A stretch of DNA of 64,000 nt from Rossellomorea aquimaris (GCF_020171925.1 NZ_JAIVAR010000006.1:123834-187833); one strand, 5' to 3'; shown: positions 9,155-18,374, counted from the stretch's first letter. A program made the numbers and translations. The notes: generated from the sequence alone by a model not told the origin.

Positions 9155-9556
9155 ATGGTCGAGAAACCACAAATGCCCTATAATTTAATCGGCGAAAAGA
9201 AACTCTCCATGCTCGTTGATGCATTTTATAATAGAGTGTCTAAACATGATTTGTTAGCTCCTATTTTTCCGGATGACTTGACGGAGACGGCCCGAAAACA
9301 GAAACAGTTCCTGACACAATATTTGGGTGGTCCTCCCCTCTATACTTCTGAACACGGGCATCCTATGCTCCGCGCCAGGCACCTTCCCTTCCAGATTACC
9401 GAAGAACGGGCGAAGGCATGGCTAAGTTGTATGCAAGAAGCAATGGATGAGGTGGAACTGGAGGGTCCGATCAGGGACGATTTTTTTCAAAGACTTGTAC
9501 TGACAGCTCACCATATGGTAAATACGGAGACACCGGAGAGAACCAACATTGACTAA
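9155..9556 (+). CDS. yjbI: Group II truncated haemoglobin (YjbI)
   Basis: A 133-residue haem protein. Recognisable haemoglobin-fold residues are Tyr25 (B10), His76 (proximal F8, in LRARHLPF) and Trp89 (G8, in RAKAWL), the set typical of group II truncated globins, which bind O2 tightly and may detoxify oxidants. AAGGAGTC precedes the ATG. Its last codons overlap the start of spxH by 8 bp, so the two are translationally coupled. The same pairing occurs in B. subtilis. Confidence 0.93.
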   Translation: MVEKPQMPYNLIGEKKLSMLVDAFYNRVSKHDLLAPIFPDDLTETARKQKQFLTQYLGGPPLYTSEHGHPMLRARHLPFQITEERAKAWLSCMQEAMDEVELEGPIRDDFFQRLVLTAHHMVNTETPERTNID

Positions 9557-10397
9557 TCATAACCACTCAGGAGCCGATAAGAAACCGCTGGAAATATATA
9601 TGTTCGTAGATCCCCTGTGTCCTGAATGCTGGGCACTGGAACCGGTATTAAAGAAACTCAGACTTGAATACGGACAGTATTTCAGGATCCGCTACATATT
9701 GAGCGGACAGCTGTCCAGTTTGAATATCACGACTAAACGAAAACAAGAGGATCTAGCACAGCAATGGGAGAAGACTGCAAGTCGTTCCGGGATGTCATGC
9801 GATGGAAGCATGTGGTTCGATAATCCGATCGACTCGCCTTACCTTGCATCCTTTGCCATTAAAGCAGCCGAGCTTCAAGGCAAACATGCCGGCATACGAT
9901 TTTTACGTTATATCCAAGAAAGACTATTTCTTCAGAAACAGGATATCTCAGACTTTGAAGTATTGAAGGAATGTGCCGAGGAAGCCAAGCTCGACCTAAA
10001 TGAATTTCTTAATGATATTCACTCATACTCCGCTTCAAAAGCCTTTCAATGTGATATTAAGATCACCTCTGAAATGGAAGTCGATGAAATCCCTACGCTG
10101 GTTTTCTTTAATGAGAATATCGAAGATGAGGGCCTAAAGGTAACCGGCCTCTACTCTTATGAAGTGTACGTCCACATCATCGAAGAGATGCTGACTGAAA
10201 AGCCGAAAAAAAAACCATTGCCTACACTGGAAGAATTCATGAGATATTATCGCTTGGTCGCTTCCAAAGAAATTGCTGTCGTTTATGACCTGTCCATTGA
10301 ATCGGTTGAAAAAATGATGAAGAAATGGACGTTGCAGCAAAAGGTGCGGAAAATCCCCGCAAAGCACGGGACGTTTTGGAGATATATCGGAGAGTAA
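9549..10397 (+). CDS. spxH: Spx-degradation adaptor SpxH (YjbH)
   Basis: A 282-residue DsbA-like protein that in Bacillus delivers the transcription factor Spx to ClpXP for degradation. The N terminus is His-rich, followed by a thioredoxin-fold motif with Cys24-Pro-Glu-Cys27 (DPLCPECWALEP), redox and zinc-binding in the family. The C-terminal part is mainly helical. The start is TTG, preceded by GGAGAG about eight bases upstream, within the 3' end of the globin gene. Its target gene spx lies 7 kb away in this window. Confidence 0.93.
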   Translation: MTNHNHSGADKKPLEIYMFVDPLCPECWALEPVLKKLRLEYGQYFRIRYILSGQLSSLNITTKRKQEDLAQQWEKTASRSGMSCDGSMWFDNPIDSPYLASFAIKAAELQGKHAGIRFLRYIQERLFLQKQDISDFEVLKECAEEAKLDLNEFLNDIHSYSASKAFQCDIKITSEMEVDEIPTLVFFNENIEDEGLKVTGLYSYEVYVHIIEEMLTEKPKKKPLPTLEEFMRYYRLVASKEIAVVYDLSIESVEKMMKKWTLQQKVRKIPAKHGTFWRYIGE

Positions 10398-10431
10398 TTA
10401 TATTAATATAATTAAATACACTGAAAACGAG

Positions 10432-10463
10432 AAAAACCGATGTTGTCGCCAACATCGGTTTTT
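10432..10463. terminator. Terminator after spxH
   Basis: AAAAACCGATGTTG and CAACATCGGTTTTT form a 14 bp stem with a 4-base loop; A/T tails on both sides. Confidence 0.85.
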
Positions 10464-10672
10464 CAATACGAACAAAGGGGATGGGAGAAATTTTTCACGG
10501 TCAAACAAAGGGGTATATGTTTGCTTGTGATCAACTTCACACTGATAATATAACATGTGTGAACTTGTATTTGCAAGTTGTTTGTATGGTATTTCACAAT
10601 ATTGTCAAAATCCATGTATGATCCAATCAAACTTGTCATATAGTGTATAAATGATACATCGGGGGAATCGTC
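10464..10672. other. A+T-rich spacer with two inverted repeats
   Basis: No gene is evident. TTCACAC (10536-10542) and GTGTGAA (10557-10563) form one inverted repeat, immediately followed by AACTTG-6-CAAGTT (10562-10579). They lie upstream of the tiny membrane protein gene and could be operator half-sites. Confidence 0.4.
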
Positions 10673-10852
10673 ATGAACGTCAGTCTGAAAATTATTTTGT
10701 TATTGCTTTTGATCATCATTAGCTTTCTCATGAACATTCTTGGTTTGATGGACCTCATCCCTCTGCTGCTCACTTCACCGATCTTATTCCTCTCCCTCTT
10801 TCTCTTTATCTATTCTCTCGGTAATCGGAACCGTTTCAGAGGATTTAAATAA
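10673..10852 (+). CDS. Small membrane protein (59 aa), unknown function
   Basis: An ORF of 59 codons with GGGGGA six bases before its ATG. The product is almost entirely hydrophobic with two predicted helices (residues 6-24 and 28-48) and a short basic tail (GNRNRFRGFK), the topology of a small inner-membrane hairpin protein. It lies alone between the spxH terminator and the pepF terminator. I do not recognise the family. Confidence 0.55.
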   Translation: MNVSLKIILLLLLIIISFLMNILGLMDLIPLLLTSPILFLSLFLFIYSLGNRNRFRGFK

Positions 10853-10924
10853 TCGAGTACCGCCTTCATATTTCTCATGTTTACTCCACCGTTGAAAAAC
10901 ACCATTATGTATACGAGCAAAAAA

Positions 10925-10955
10925 CGGAACCCCCTTCATCGTTGAAGGGGTTCCG
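10925..10955 (-). terminator. Terminator of pepF
   Basis: CGGAACCCCCTTCA and its complement form a strong stem flanked by A and T runs, 13 bp beyond the pepF stop codon. Confidence 0.85.
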
Positions 10956-10967
10956 ATTTTAATTGAT

Positions 10968-12791
10968 TTACTGAAGCTTCGCTAATAATTCTTCCATCTC
11001 ATTCAGTTTTTCTTCAAACACTTTACAAGCTTCTTCCACCGGCTTTGAAGTAGTCATATCAACGCCAGCCTTCTTCAACACTTCAATCGGATAATCCGAG
11101 CTTCCCGCTTTAAGGAACTCGATATATCGCTCCACCGCCGGTTCGCCTTCTTCAAGTATTTGCTTGCTTAAGGCAGTGGCTGCCGAGAAGCCTGTGGCAT
11201 ATTGATACACATAATAATTGTAATAGAAATGAGGGATCCTTGCCCACTCCAACCCGATTTCCTTATCAATGGAGATCTCTTTGCCGAAATACTTCTCATT
11301 AAGAGCATAATATTCCTTAGTAAGTAAGTCCGATGTAAGCGCCTCACCATCCTGCGCTTTCTTATGGATCAAATGTTCAAATTCTGCAAACATCGTTTGA
11401 CGGAACACAGTGCCCCTGAAACCTTCCAAATAATGATTCAGCAGATAGAGGCGCTTCTTCTCATCATCGATTGTGTTCAGCAGGTAATCATTCAGCAATG
11501 CCTCATTACATGTGGAAGCAACTTCTGCCACGAAGATGGAATAGTGTCCGTACGTATATGGCTGTGAAGACCTTGTGTAATAACTATGCACACTATGGCC
11601 GAACTCATGTGCAAGAGTGAACAAGTTATTCACATTATCCTGCCAGTTCATCAGAATATAAGGATTTGTCCCGTATGCACCCGACGAGTATGCACCGCTT
11701 CTCTTACCTTTATTCTCGACAACATCCACCCAGCGGTTATCAAAGCCTTCCTGAAGGACTTTGGCATAGTCATCCCCAAGTGGTTGGAGTCCTTTAAGGA
11801 TCATGTCCTTGGCTTCTTCATATCCGACTTCCATTTTGACTTCCTTCACAAGCGGAGTGTAAAGATCGTACATATGCACTTCATCCAGTTCAAGCACTTT
11901 CTTCCTGAGCGATACATAGCGCTGAAGCAAATGAAGATTCTTATTCACCGTTTCCACCAGATTATCATAGACTTGCTCAGGGATATTGTTATTAGCCAGC
12001 GCTGCGTGACGAGCGGAATCGTAGTTCCTGACCCTAGCGACGAAATTATCTTTCTTCACGGTTCCACTAAGCGTAGAAGCGAACGTATTTTCAAACTTAC
12101 CATATGTTTCATAAACCTTTTTAAATGCTTCCTCACGAACCGCTCTGTCCTCACTCTCAAGGAATCTGATGAAACGTCCGTGGGTGATATCGACTTCTTC
12201 TCCATTTTCATCCTTGATACTAGGGAATTCGATATCGGCATTATTAAGCATGCCGAATGTATTGCTTGAAGCACTGAATACCTCTGAAGCCTGAGCCATC
12301 AGAGACTCTTCTTCAGCAGATAATACATGCGGGCGCTGCAAATTGATTTCCTCTAGTGCATGTTCATATTTCTTCAATTCCTCTTTACTTTGCATGAAAC
12401 CCTGAAGCTTTTCCTCATCCATTGATAGGATTTCGGGTACAAGGTACGCAAATTTGCTTCCCAGCTGCGTATAAAGACTCTTGGCACGATCATCCATCCC
12501 TTGGTAGTGGGAGTTTGTAGTATCTTGGTCATATCGCATATGAGAGTATGTATAAACCTTCCCCATTCTTTCCATTATTTCATCCTGAAAGCTTAACGCC
12601 TTATACAGTTGATCCGCACTTTCGCTTAATGTCCCCTTGAAATCCTCTGCACGATCGATTGTGTTTTTGATCTCTTTATACTCTTCTTCCCACGCTTGAT
12701 CGCTTTCGAAGATATCCTCGAGCCTCCATGTGAGTGTTTCTTCTACTTCACTCCTCTGTGGCAGGCTTTTCGTTGCTGTGTCTTTTGACAT
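10968..12791 (-). CDS. pepF: Oligoendopeptidase F
   Basis: A 607-residue M3-family zinc metallopeptidase that cleaves short peptides in the cytosol. The HExxH motif is seen as LAHEFGHSVH near residue 394, with the downstream Glu expected in the FVAEVAST segment. The start at 12791 is the second of two nearby ATGs: GGAGG is six bases upstream of it but abuts the first. In B. subtilis, PepF overproduction can inhibit sporulation initiation by degrading signalling peptides; its position next to coiA and upstream of Opp fits a peptide-handling role. Terminator at 10925-10955. Confidence 0.95.
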   Translation of the reverse strand: MSKDTATKSLPQRSEVEETLTWRLEDIFESDQAWEEEYKEIKNTIDRAEDFKGTLSESADQLYKALSFQDEIMERMGKVYTYSHMRYDQDTTNSHYQGMDDRAKSLYTQLGSKFAYLVPEILSMDEEKLQGFMQSKEELKKYEHALEEINLQRPHVLSAEEESLMAQASEVFSASSNTFGMLNNADIEFPSIKDENGEEVDITHGRFIRFLESEDRAVREEAFKKVYETYGKFENTFASTLSGTVKKDNFVARVRNYDSARHAALANNNIPEQVYDNLVETVNKNLHLLQRYVSLRKKVLELDEVHMYDLYTPLVKEVKMEVGYEEAKDMILKGLQPLGDDYAKVLQEGFDNRWVDVVENKGKRSGAYSSGAYGTNPYILMNWQDNVNNLFTLAHEFGHSVHSYYTRSSQPYTYGHYSIFVAEVASTCNEALLNDYLLNTIDDEKKRLYLLNHYLEGFRGTVFRQTMFAEFEHLIHKKAQDGEALTSDLLTKEYYALNEKYFGKEISIDKEIGLEWARIPHFYYNYYVYQYATGFSAATALSKQILEEGEPAVERYIEFLKAGSSDYPIEVLKKAGVDMTTSKPVEEACKVFEEKLNEMEELLAKLQ

Positions 12792-12879
12792 ATACATCCT
12801 CCATTCTGAATCTACAGACTATTCCTTATAGTAACATTCTCTCTCATCCTGAATATTCCTGCAAGAAAACACGCTTTCT

Positions 12880-14067
12880 TCAGTCCATTTTTAATATATG
12901 CTTCCAATTCGGAAAAAAACCACGCTCGTGAAGGAGAAAATCATTGAATGTACCCGGGCACTCCCATTTAGAGACTAATGAAAACCCCGCTGACCCTTCA
13001 TTCTTGACAATGCGAAGCTTCTCCAAGATGGTAAGATAATCCCCAACTAAACGACTCATTGCACCTCCGGATGTCATGAGTGGGAAATCCCTCGCTTCAA
13101 TGTCTCCACGACCCAGTCTTTCTGCGATAGCACGTAGGACAGACTCCTTGGAAAAAATCCTGTCTCTCTTTAACACATCCTTCCATATATAATACTGCCA
13201 TTGAATTGGATGGGTTTTCAATATCGTTGCATGGGGCATGACCGGCAGTCCGATATAGAGGGGTAAATACTGAAACGTATCCCCTGCTTCATACACTTCT
13301 CTCAAGAATCTATCATACTTTAATGAACGATAATTTATTTTGTCAATGATCCACTTTTTACGGTATTGTGGCCAGTTGGAAAGCAAATGCGGACCGGTAC
13401 TTCCCGGTCTCTGAAAGGAAATTGGCAGGGTGAATGAGTCAAGGGGGATGACGATGTTTTTTGAATGGAGAAACGTATTGTTTGATATAGGCATTAGATG
13501 GGGAAGAATGGTGAAACATTTCGTTCCGGGATTGAAATGGAGCAGGAAGTAATGTAATTCTTTCGAGAAACGGATGAATCCCTGTTGAAAACGGGTCAAC
13601 TTAATTGGGTTCCCTGTCTGGATGGACTGAATCAAAATCCACAGAGGATGGATATCCGCATGACTATATCCGACCGTCCTCTTTCCCACTTCTTGAAGGG
13701 GAATGGTAGAGTGCTGGATTTCAATTGCGATGCGCCTTTCTTCAGCAGAAATCATTAAATCGGGGATTTGTTTGATTTGGGGTACATAACATTCCAGTTT
13801 AACATCCTCATAAAGATGTGTAAGCCTTTGATATAGTATTGTTTTACTCCAAATATGCTCCCGTGTTTCCTTTCTCGAATCAAATGGGCATTGTACTTTG
13901 GCGGCATGGGAGAAATGAGGGGCTTTTACCTGGCCGACTTTCAGGATCAACGGAGACAAGCAATGAGGACATATAAAGGTGGGGGATCCCTTTCTTATGC
14001 TTCGCAATTCTTCTTTGGAATGATTGAACACGATAAAAGGCTTGGAATTTAATAAAGCTGTAAGCAT
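12880..14067 (-). CDS. coiA: Competence protein CoiA
   Basis: A 395-residue member of the CoiA family, needed for transformation in Gram-positive bacteria at a step after DNA uptake. A zinc-ribbon-like FICPHC plus HFSHAAKVQCPF occurs in the first 75 residues, then a nuclease-like core with IPDLMI and IAIEIQ, resembling the PD-(D/E)xK arrangement. The start at 14067 has AAGGAGGTG six bases upstream; longer in-frame extension has none. Slightly longer than B. subtilis CoiA. Between cls and pepF. Confidence 0.9.
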   Translation of the reverse strand: MLTALLNSKPFIVFNHSKEELRSIRKGSPTFICPHCLSPLILKVGQVKAPHFSHAAKVQCPFDSRKETREHIWSKTILYQRLTHLYEDVKLECYVPQIKQIPDLMISAEERRIAIEIQHSTIPLQEVGKRTVGYSHADIHPLWILIQSIQTGNPIKLTRFQQGFIRFSKELHYFLLHFNPGTKCFTILPHLMPISNNTFLHSKNIVIPLDSFTLPISFQRPGSTGPHLLSNWPQYRKKWIIDKINYRSLKYDRFLREVYEAGDTFQYLPLYIGLPVMPHATILKTHPIQWQYYIWKDVLKRDRIFSKESVLRAIAERLGRGDIEARDFPLMTSGGAMSRLVGDYLTILEKLRIVKNEGSAGFSLVSKWECPGTFNDFLLHERGFFPNWKHILKMD

Positions 14068-14118
14068 TAAACACCTCCTTCTATTTCTATTCGACAAAAA
14101 CGGTTGAATTCCTGCAAA

Positions 14119-14152
14119 CAAAAATGACAGACGGAATACATCCATCTGTCAT
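14119..14152 (-). terminator. Terminator of cardiolipin synthase gene
   Basis: On the minus strand ATGACAGATGG pairs with CCGTCTGTCAT (one mismatch) and is followed by TTTTTG. It lies about 70 bp beyond the cls stop codon. Confidence 0.75.
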
Positions 14153-14219
14153 CGCTTATTGGGTTCCAAATTGAGGTCTATCAACAGCTTTTCTGGCCAA
14201 TACCCGATTTCGCCAATCA

Positions 14220-15725
14220 TTATAACAACGGAGACATTAGTCTGGATGTAGACTCTAGGATCCTGTAGCCAAGATGTCTCTTTTGGAATTCATCATGTGA
14301 TAGCTCGACCGAGTCTTCCAGATCGTTCTTATACTCCGCCACCAAAGAATGTGTACTTGACGTCTTGTATAAGAAGGCATTCACCTCGAAGTTTAAATGA
14401 AAGCTTCTCATATCCATATTAGATGTCCCGATGGAAGCGAGCTCATTATCCACAATCACAATCTTACTATGCATAAAACCTTTCTGGTATTCATAAATCC
14501 TTACACCTGCCTCAAGCAGTTCAGGAAAATAGGATCTGGAAGCATGAAAAACAATTCTTTTATCCGGTTTGTGCGGCACGAGGAGCCGGACATCGATGCC
14601 GCTCAATGCAGCAATCTTGAGGGCAGAAAAGATATCTTCATCCGGGATGAAGTATGGAGAGGCCACCCACACGCTCTTTTGTGCAGAAGTTATCATGGAA
14701 AAGAAGATATTCTTAAGAACGCTAAGCTCATTGTCTGGGCCCCCCGCAATCATTTGGACCCCACCATCGTTGGTCGCGTCCGCAGGTTCTGGATTCAGAT
14801 AACCCGGGGTCAAGAAGTCATCGTTGGTCATATAGTACCAATCCTGCAAAAAGATCAGTTGAAGCGTCCGGACTGCTTCCCCTTTTACAAATAAATGAGT
14901 ATCCCTCCAAAAGCCGAAGGATGGATTCTTACCCAAGTATTCATCTCCTATGTTCAATCCACCAACAAACCCGATATTTCCATCGATCACAATGATTTTC
15001 CTGTGGTTTCTGAAATTGAACTTATTATTAAGGAAAGGGATCTTGACTGGACCGAACGGGATTACCTCTATACCTGCACGTTTCATGTCATTGATATACT
15101 GTTTTGATAACTGCCACGCACCGACTGCATCATAAAGGAATCTTACCTTGACGCCATCGTTCGCACGGTCGATCAATATATCCTTGATCTGCTGACCGAT
15201 GTCATCATGGCGAACGATGTAGTATTCCAAATGGATATGGTGCTTGGCCGTTTTCAACCAATGAAGAATCTCACCGAATGTCTCATCACCATTCGTCAAT
15301 ACTTTTGTTTCACTAGTAAAGGAGATGGCACTGTTCCCAATCCGCTGAGCGAGCTGCACATGCTTTTCCTGATACAAACCAAATAATTCTGGATTCATAT
15401 CCTTCGGCCCAGGTTCATATTTATCATAGGTTTCCTTATCCAGAATGAACTTCTTCTTATACATCCTTTCCTTGCGGTAACTTCTCCCAAAAAGCAAATA
15501 AAAAATGAACCCAAGGAAAGGAAAGGCACCAAGAACGATCAACCACGTGAGAGTCTGGGTCGGATGCCGATTTTCAAAGAAAATAAGGAAACCGATGATG
15601 ATGACAGAGAATGTAAACAACAAACTTACATATTTAAGAACCCCTACCAAGTATTGATCTAAAAAATAAAAATAACTCAATGATACAACCAGTATGAATA
15701 AGAGCACCTTGACCGTATTTTTCAT
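14220..15725 (-). CDS. cls: Cardiolipin synthase
   Basis: A 501-residue phospholipase-D-superfamily enzyme that joins two phosphatidylglycerols into cardiolipin at the membrane. Two N-terminal transmembrane helices (about residues 5-22 and 32-50, plus a third hydrophobic segment near 60-80) anchor it. Both HKD catalytic motifs are present: HRKIIVIDG with GFVGGLNIGDE, and HSKIVIVDN with SIGTSNMDMRSF. Length is standard for Bacillus Cls. Located between mecA and coiA. Confidence 0.95.
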   Translation of the reverse strand: MKNTVKVLLFILVVSLSYFYFLDQYLVGVLKYVSLLFTFSVIIIGFLIFFENRHPTQTLTWLIVLGAFPFLGFIFYLLFGRSYRKERMYKKKFILDKETYDKYEPGPKDMNPELFGLYQEKHVQLAQRIGNSAISFTSETKVLTNGDETFGEILHWLKTAKHHIHLEYYIVRHDDIGQQIKDILIDRANDGVKVRFLYDAVGAWQLSKQYINDMKRAGIEVIPFGPVKIPFLNNKFNFRNHRKIIVIDGNIGFVGGLNIGDEYLGKNPSFGFWRDTHLFVKGEAVRTLQLIFLQDWYYMTNDDFLTPGYLNPEPADATNDGGVQMIAGGPDNELSVLKNIFFSMITSAQKSVWVASPYFIPDEDIFSALKIAALSGIDVRLLVPHKPDKRIVFHASRSYFPELLEAGVRIYEYQKGFMHSKIVIVDNELASIGTSNMDMRSFHLNFEVNAFLYKTSSTHSLVAEYKNDLEDSVELSHDEFQKRHLGYRILESTSRLMSPLL

Positions 15726-15750
15726 TACCTACACCGTCCCATGATTGTGA

Positions 15751-15787
15751 ATAAAAAAATACCGATTTCGGGTTGAAACCGGTATTC
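15751..15787 (-). terminator. Terminator of mecA
   Basis: ATACCGG-TTTC and GAAATCGGTAT pair (one G/A mismatch) and are followed on the minus strand by seven T. Confidence 0.75.
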
Positions 15788-15791
15788 GAAC

Positions 15792-16463
15792 TTATGAAAA
15801 ATGTGCACTTAATGTATCGAAGACGTCTTGATCGATTACAGTTGTTCCATACTCTTCAAGACGGTGGACAGTCATTCTGGATTCATCCGCATACTCAAGA
15901 AGGATACTTAGCATATTGTCGATCTCTTCTTCTGAGAAGTGCTCTTCAGAAAACTTGACATAAAGATAATATTTATTTTCAAAAGCAAGTAACTTCGTTG
16001 TTAAATGTTCTACGGCCAGATCCTTCAACCGCTTGGATAAAGCAATGGCATCTTCGAATTCATTGAATTTCAATGTAAAATCCAATGCAACTTCTGCGTT
16101 CTCGTCATCATCCTGTTTCAATTGGAAATGTTGATCGAGCAATTCCTCGATCCGTTCATCGACAGGTAGTTCCTTCAGCTTATCTTCCGGGATCGGTAGT
16201 TCGAATCGTTGACCGTCCTTAGATACCTGAGCCCTTGTTACAAGTACTTCAAGTCCTTTATCCAAGGCCTGGACTTGAATCCATAGGGGACCTTCGATAC
16301 CGAAGTCCTCTTCCTGATGGACTTCATCCATCATTTCCCAAAAGAGTTCTTCGCTCCTTTCACGGTTATACCAAATTTCTTCGCGATCAAAGCCTCGATC
16401 CTCTATATCCCCGTATGAAATATAAAATTTCACTGTATTTTCATTAATGCGTTCGATTTCCAT
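15792..16463 (-). CDS. mecA: ClpC adaptor protein MecA
   Basis: A 223-residue adaptor. Its N-terminal domain (MEIERINENTVKFYISYGD) binds substrates such as ComK and ComS, and the C-terminal domain (about 130-220) activates and targets the ClpC AAA+ unfoldase. Length and both domains match B. subtilis MecA, with an acidic linker (QDDDENAEV). The ATG follows GGGAGAGGTG. A long leader of about 165 bases separates it from a promoter at 16638-16666. Spx lies immediately upstream, as in B. subtilis. Confidence 0.95.
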   Translation of the reverse strand: MEIERINENTVKFYISYGDIEDRGFDREEIWYNRERSEELFWEMMDEVHQEEDFGIEGPLWIQVQALDKGLEVLVTRAQVSKDGQRFELPIPEDKLKELPVDERIEELLDQHFQLKQDDDENAEVALDFTLKFNEFEDAIALSKRLKDLAVEHLTTKLLAFENKYYLYVKFSEEHFSEEEIDNMLSILLEYADESRMTVHRLEEYGTTVIDQDVFDTLSAHFS

Positions 16464-16637
16464 TTTTTACACCTCTCCCTTCTTGCATAAAGTTAGTGAA
16501 GGGACTACACCCTCTGAGCTGCATAAGCCCGACTGTCTGAACAGGTGTGCCAGACTGTTGGTGAAGATTAAGATACACTTTAAACTAGTTTGTACCTTGT
16601 ACTTCTATTTTATGTTATTAGCACTTAAAATGGAATA

Positions 16638-16666
16638 ATATTAACACCCATTTTTCCTTTAAGCAA
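16638..16666 (-). promoter_or_regulatory. Probable sigma-A promoter of mecA
   Basis: TTGCTT (16661-16666) and TAATAT (16638-16643) are 17 bp apart on the minus strand, giving an untranslated leader of about 165 nucleotides. No other gene occupies 16464-16806, and no recognised RNA element was seen in the leader. Confidence 0.55.
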
Positions 16667-16806
16667 TATGGACTATTTTAAGCGTTTTTGCCATTTTAGC
16701 TAATATTTGCAGAAAATTCAAGTGATAATACTTACTACAAATATTAGGTACGACATACAGTGCGATCGGACAATAAGAAGTCCACCGCTGCAATCGATAA
16801 GTAAAG

Positions 16807-16859
16807 AAAAGGACTAACCCATAAGGAAACAAAACGCCCTTTACGGATCAGCCCCTTTT
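16807..16859 (-). terminator. Probable terminator of spx
   Basis: On the minus strand AAAAGGGGCTGATCCGTAA pairs with TTATGGGTTAGTCCTTTT along about 18 positions with several G-U pairs and one bulge, then CTTTACTT follows. The T-tract is weak, but the stem sits 54 bp beyond the spx stop. Confidence 0.6.
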
Positions 16860-16912
16860 CATTGTATATTCCCCACGGATACTAAACATGCAGGAATCAT
16901 GAAAGAGTTCAG

Positions 16913-17308
16913 TTAATTAACCATTCTTTGCGCTTCAAGAAGTTGGAATGTGCGGACTTTCCTTGGTAGGAAGCGTCTAATTTCATCTTCATTGTATCCA
17001 ACTTGCAATCGTTTTTCATCCAGGATGATCGGACGTCTAAGCAGACCCGGATTTTTCTGGATAAGCTCGAACAATTCTTGAAGCGGTAACGTTTCCAAGT
17101 CCACTTGAAGCTTTTGGAATGTCTTGGAGCGGGTAGAGATGATCTCATCGGTACCATCTTCAGTCATTCGAAGAATCTCTTTGATTTCGTCGATGCTCAG
17201 TGGTTCTGAAAAAACGTTACGTTCTGTATATGGAATCTCATGCTCTTCTAACCAAGCTTTTGCCTTACGACAAGATGTACAACTAGGTGAAGTGAATAAT
17301 GTAACCAC
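16913..17308 (-). CDS. spx: Transcriptional regulator Spx
   Basis: A 131-residue ArsC-fold regulator that binds the RNA polymerase alpha C-terminal domain and reprogrammes transcription under disulfide stress. The redox switch CxxC is Cys10-Thr-Ser-Cys13 (SPSCTSCRK). The [26 protein letters not shown] block is intact. A GTG start at 17308 is chosen since it gives the canonical MVTL N terminus and lies about ten bases from AGGGAG; an upstream GTG at 17317 is too close. Its adaptor SpxH is encoded in this window. The 270 bp upstream hold TATAAT-like boxes (e.g. 17419-17424) but no gene. Confidence 0.96.
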   Translation of the reverse strand: MVTLFTSPSCTSCRKAKAWLEEHEIPYTERNVFSEPLSIDEIKEILRMTEDGTDEIISTRSKTFQKLQVDLETLPLQELFELIQKNPGLLRRPIILDEKRLQVGYNEDEIRRFLPRKVRTFQLLEAQRMVN

Positions 17309-17579
17309 GTCATTCACACTCCCTTAATATTTTATAGTAGTGAGGTTCATAAAGAGTATTTTATATTTAAACACAATCGTTATTTAAAATAAGTTTAAAT
17401 AAGAAATCTCTATTATGTATTATACATGAATTGCAAGAAGTTGAACATACTTTTAATCAATTTGTCAAACTTCTTACACATTAGTTTAACATAAGCTATA
17501 TATTTTCCTTATACAGTGTTTATTACCCGCTCTTATCCCCTTCTAAACCTCTCGATTGCTGGTGGATATTTTCATTTAG

Positions 17580-17609
17580 AAAACCTTATTGCGAATCGCA
17601 ATAAGGTTT
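17580..17609 (-). terminator. Terminator between yjbC and spx
   Basis: AAACCTTATTGCG and CGCAATAAGGTTT form a 13 bp stem with a 3-base loop, extended by A/T pairs, 10 bp beyond the yjbC stop. It implies that spx has its own promoter in 17309-17579 besides any read-through from yjbC. Confidence 0.85.
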
Positions 17610-17618
17610 TTGATTGTC

Positions 17619-18191
17619 CTATAATCCTTTTAATACATCTTTATCCCGGTCTTCATCCATTTTCAACACTTCGTCTACAGGCTGATAGGATGCTCCGTAA
17701 AATTTTTGATCCTTATACGTATGGATCATTTCGTATGTTTTCTTCATTGACTCGAAGATTAAATCCTCAGATGCGTTACCTGGAGCCCAGTAAAGGATTT
17801 CCATTTGATTGATCTCATCGGTTGCCAGGGATCGTCTTCTATAACCGATGCTCACCGCATGCTCAAAACCTTCGCGCTTATAGAATTTCAATCGCTTCTC
17901 AGTATCCGTATCCTCATAATCAACAGGTTCGACTTCCAATATGATGGCCTTTTCCTTCTCCTTCAATTTGTCCAGGAGCTTATGACCAAGACCTTGCCCC
18001 CTTGCATCCTTGGAGACAAATAAATAATCGATAAAGATGAAATCTTCGAGTTCTGCATACATGAGCACATGGTGCTTCCCTTCATCTTTATGATAAATAT
18101 CACTTCGTTCTTTCAGTAATGATTCCAGATGTTCTTTCGATTTCATTTCCTCTACAGGGAAATACTGATTTAACTTTTCATACCAGTGCAT
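17619..18191 (-). CDS. yjbC: GNAT acetyltransferase YjbC
   Basis: A 190-residue GCN5-related N-acetyltransferase. The acetyl-CoA-binding motif A is visible as DYLFVSKDARGQGLGHKLLDKL (R/QxxGxG/A), preceded by a beta-strand (FIFIDY) and followed by a motif-B-like FYKREGFEHA. The substrate is unknown. The ATG at 18191 has AAGGAG eight bases upstream. It precedes spx, as in B. subtilis, where the two can be co-transcribed under stress sigma factors. Confidence 0.88.
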   Translation of the reverse strand: MHWYEKLNQYFPVEEMKSKEHLESLLKERSDIYHKDEGKHHVLMYAELEDFIFIDYLFVSKDARGQGLGHKLLDKLKEKEKAIILEVEPVDYEDTDTEKRLKFYKREGFEHAVSIGYRRRSLATDEINQMEILYWAPGNASEDLIFESMKKTYEMIHTYKDQKFYGASYQPVDEVLKMDEDRDKDVLKGL

Positions 18192-18306
18192 GGACCTACT
18201 CCTTTTAGTGAATTTGTTATCGACTAACCGGATAAAACCTATTTTTTCGAATGTGATTGTTTGATGTACGTTGTTAGTCTTTTCAGTGGAAATGGTATTC
18301 ATACGG

Positions 18307-18332
18307 TTCTACACGAAGCGCTTCCTGTAGAA
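18307..18332. promoter_or_regulatory. 26-bp near-perfect palindrome in the yjbC leader
   Basis: TTCTACA-C-GAAGCGCTTC-C-TGTAGAA differs from perfect symmetry at only one pair. It lies just downstream of the yjbC promoter and could be an operator or an mRNA hairpin. The core AAGCGCTT resembles the centre of a CcpA/LacI site, but the flanks do not fit the cre consensus. Confidence 0.5.
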
Positions 18333-18374
18333 AAGGGGGAGATGTGGTGTAAAGCGGTTAATGTTACCAATTTA

